From NCBI GenBank assembly GCA_030597345.1, contig JAUVSA010000115.1, positions 1 to 6,786 of the forward strand: 6,786 nt of DNA, read 5' to 3'. Shown here in pieces: positions 5,891 through 6,786 of the stretch. Each line of letters opens with the position of its first letter. Position 1 is the stretch's first letter. The DNA comes from Bacillota bacterium (GTDB lineage Bacteria; Armatimonadota; Hebobacteria; Hebobacterales; Hebobacteraceae). Both the position numbers and the translations under genes were made by a program. The notes beneath the pieces were generated by a model that had not been told where the DNA came from, did no database searches, and was given only the letters and a program-made list of their open reading frames with translations.

Positions 5891-6786
5891 ATGAGCGCAG
5901 CTAATTCGACAGATGGGGCGGGCGGCGTCACACTCCGGGCGGTGCTGATCGCGATCGGCCTGCTGGTTGCGCTGACGCCGGTTGCCTTCTACGTAGACAT
6001 TGCGTGGGACAAGGGGACGCTGTTCGCGGGCATCCCTGCGATGGCCCCGGTAGTGCTCCTGTTCGCTCTCACGGCTGTCGCGGGGCTGCCGTTCCTGCGG
6101 CGCGCGGGCCTGACGCGGCGGGAGCTGCTGGTCATCTACTCGGTGCTGCTGGTCGGGGGCCCTCTCGTGAGCAGGGGCATTCTTGGGTTCATGCTGGTCA
6201 AGTCGATCCATTACCACTACTTCGCCAGCGTGTTTCGCGATTGGCAGAACACGTTCGTGCCTCAGGTCCCCCTCTGGTTCGCGCCCACCGACCCGGAGGT
6301 GGTCGAGGCATTCTTCCTGGGCCAGTCGCAGGTGCCGTGGTCGCACTGGTGGGTCCCGCTGGGGGCGTGGTCGGCGTTCACGATCGCCCTGTTCGCGTGC
6401 ACTTTCTGCGTGATGGCACTGCTGCAGCGGCAGTGGGTCTCGCACGAACGCCTGAGCTTTCCTTTTGCCCAAGTTCCGCTGGAGCTGGTCCGCGAGGCCG
6501 GGCGGGGAGGTGCGGGGAGGCTGCCGACGACATGGACCTTCTGGGCGGGGGTGGCTATCTCATTCGGGCTCACGCTGGTGAGCGCTCTGTCCGAGAGAGT
6601 GCCGGCCATGCCAGCCATCAATCTCGGCCCGCTCATCCTCATGGAGCAGGTGAAGGTGGGGCCGCTGGCAGGGATGGGTCAGCTCGTGCTGTGGCTCTTT
6701 CCCTGGATGATCGCGGTCGCTTATCTGATCCCGAAGGAGCTGTCGTTCTCCGCCTGGTTCTTCTACTGGGCTCTGGTGGGGGTCGC
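5891..6786 (+). CDS. Second DUF6785-type membrane protein, 3' end outside window
   Basis: An open frame from ATG 5891 runs without a stop to the window edge, giving 298 complete residues. The preceding in-frame stop is TGA 5840-5842, with no other start between, so 5891 is the first possible start, although its Shine-Dalgarno is poor. Hydrophobic segments lie near 15-35, 51-68, 78-92, 155-177, 214-233, 263-281 and from 286. It is a paralogue of the gene at 237-2168: QWVSHERLSFPFAQVP begins at residue 181 in this protein, exactly where QWSDNERLSFPLVQLP begins in the other. SRG occurs at 94-96 (85-87 in the other), and both have a Trp/Pro-rich stretch (118-151) ending in VPW/LPW before a membrane segment. 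A full-length protein of about 600-700 residues is expected. Function is unknown. It is divergent from the URO-D-like gene, with the MITE between them. Confidence 0.87.
   Translation, partial: MSAANSTDGAGGVTLRAVLIAIGLLVALTPVAFYVDIAWDKGTLFAGIPAMAPVVLLFALTAVAGLPFLRRAGLTRRELLVIYSVLLVGGPLVSRGILGFMLVKSIHYHYFASVFRDWQNTFVPQVPLWFAPTDPEVVEAFFLGQSQVPWSHWWVPLGAWSAFTIALFACTFCVMALLQRQWVSHERLSFPFAQVPLELVREAGRGGAGRLPTTWTFWAGVAISFGLTLVSALSERVPAMPAINLGPLILMEQVKVGPLAGMGQLVLWLFPWMIAVAYLIPKELSFSAWFFYWALVGV

Noticed and set aside
5741..6472. 243-codon minus-strand open frame opposite the second membrane protein
   Set aside because: Arg/Gln/Pro-rich shadow frame. The plus frame is supported by hydrophobic segments and motif identity with its paralogue.

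Overview
The window is GC-rich, densely coding bacterial DNA. Its proteins are typical of large-genomed, mostly uncultured Gram-negative lineages such as Armatimonadota, Planctomycetota or related MAG phyla: big DUF6785/DUF6784-type membrane proteins, a DUF6599-type lipoprotein, a Tat-exported DUF362 protein and a divergent uroporphyrinogen-decarboxylase (URO-D) family enzyme. The phylum is an inference from family content; there is no rRNA or marker gene here.

Layout. 11-199: three tandem 63-nt GC-rich repeats, each able to form two hairpins, just past the 3' end of the first gene. 237-2168 (minus): a 643-residue polytopic membrane protein. 2169-2340: divergent intergenic region. 2341-3267 and 3273-4163 (plus): a two-gene operon of a lipoprotein and a Tat-signal DUF362 protein, 5 nt apart, with the second gene's ribosome binding site inside the end of the first. 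4164-4310: convergent spacer with small stem-loops. 4311-5402 (minus): URO-D-like enzyme. 5403-5890: divergent spacer with a probable extended -10 promoter, a 236-bp MITE-like element with terminal inverted repeats and TA ends, and a GC-rich hairpin. 5891-window end (plus): the first 298 residues of a second membrane protein of the same family as the first, cut by the window edge.

How the genes might work together. The two membrane proteins share a clear signature (QWxxxERLSFPxxQxP at the same residue positions, an SRG motif and a conserved extramembrane stretch). They bracket an exported pair (lipoprotein plus Tat protein) and a probable methyltransferase-like cytoplasmic enzyme. None of the families except URO-D has a well-defined biochemical role. 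A membrane transporter or anchor with an envelope-exposed accessory pair is a reasonable hypothesis, but nothing in the sequence identifies a substrate. No CRISPR array, tRNA, rRNA, toxin-antitoxin or recognisable defence gene is visible.
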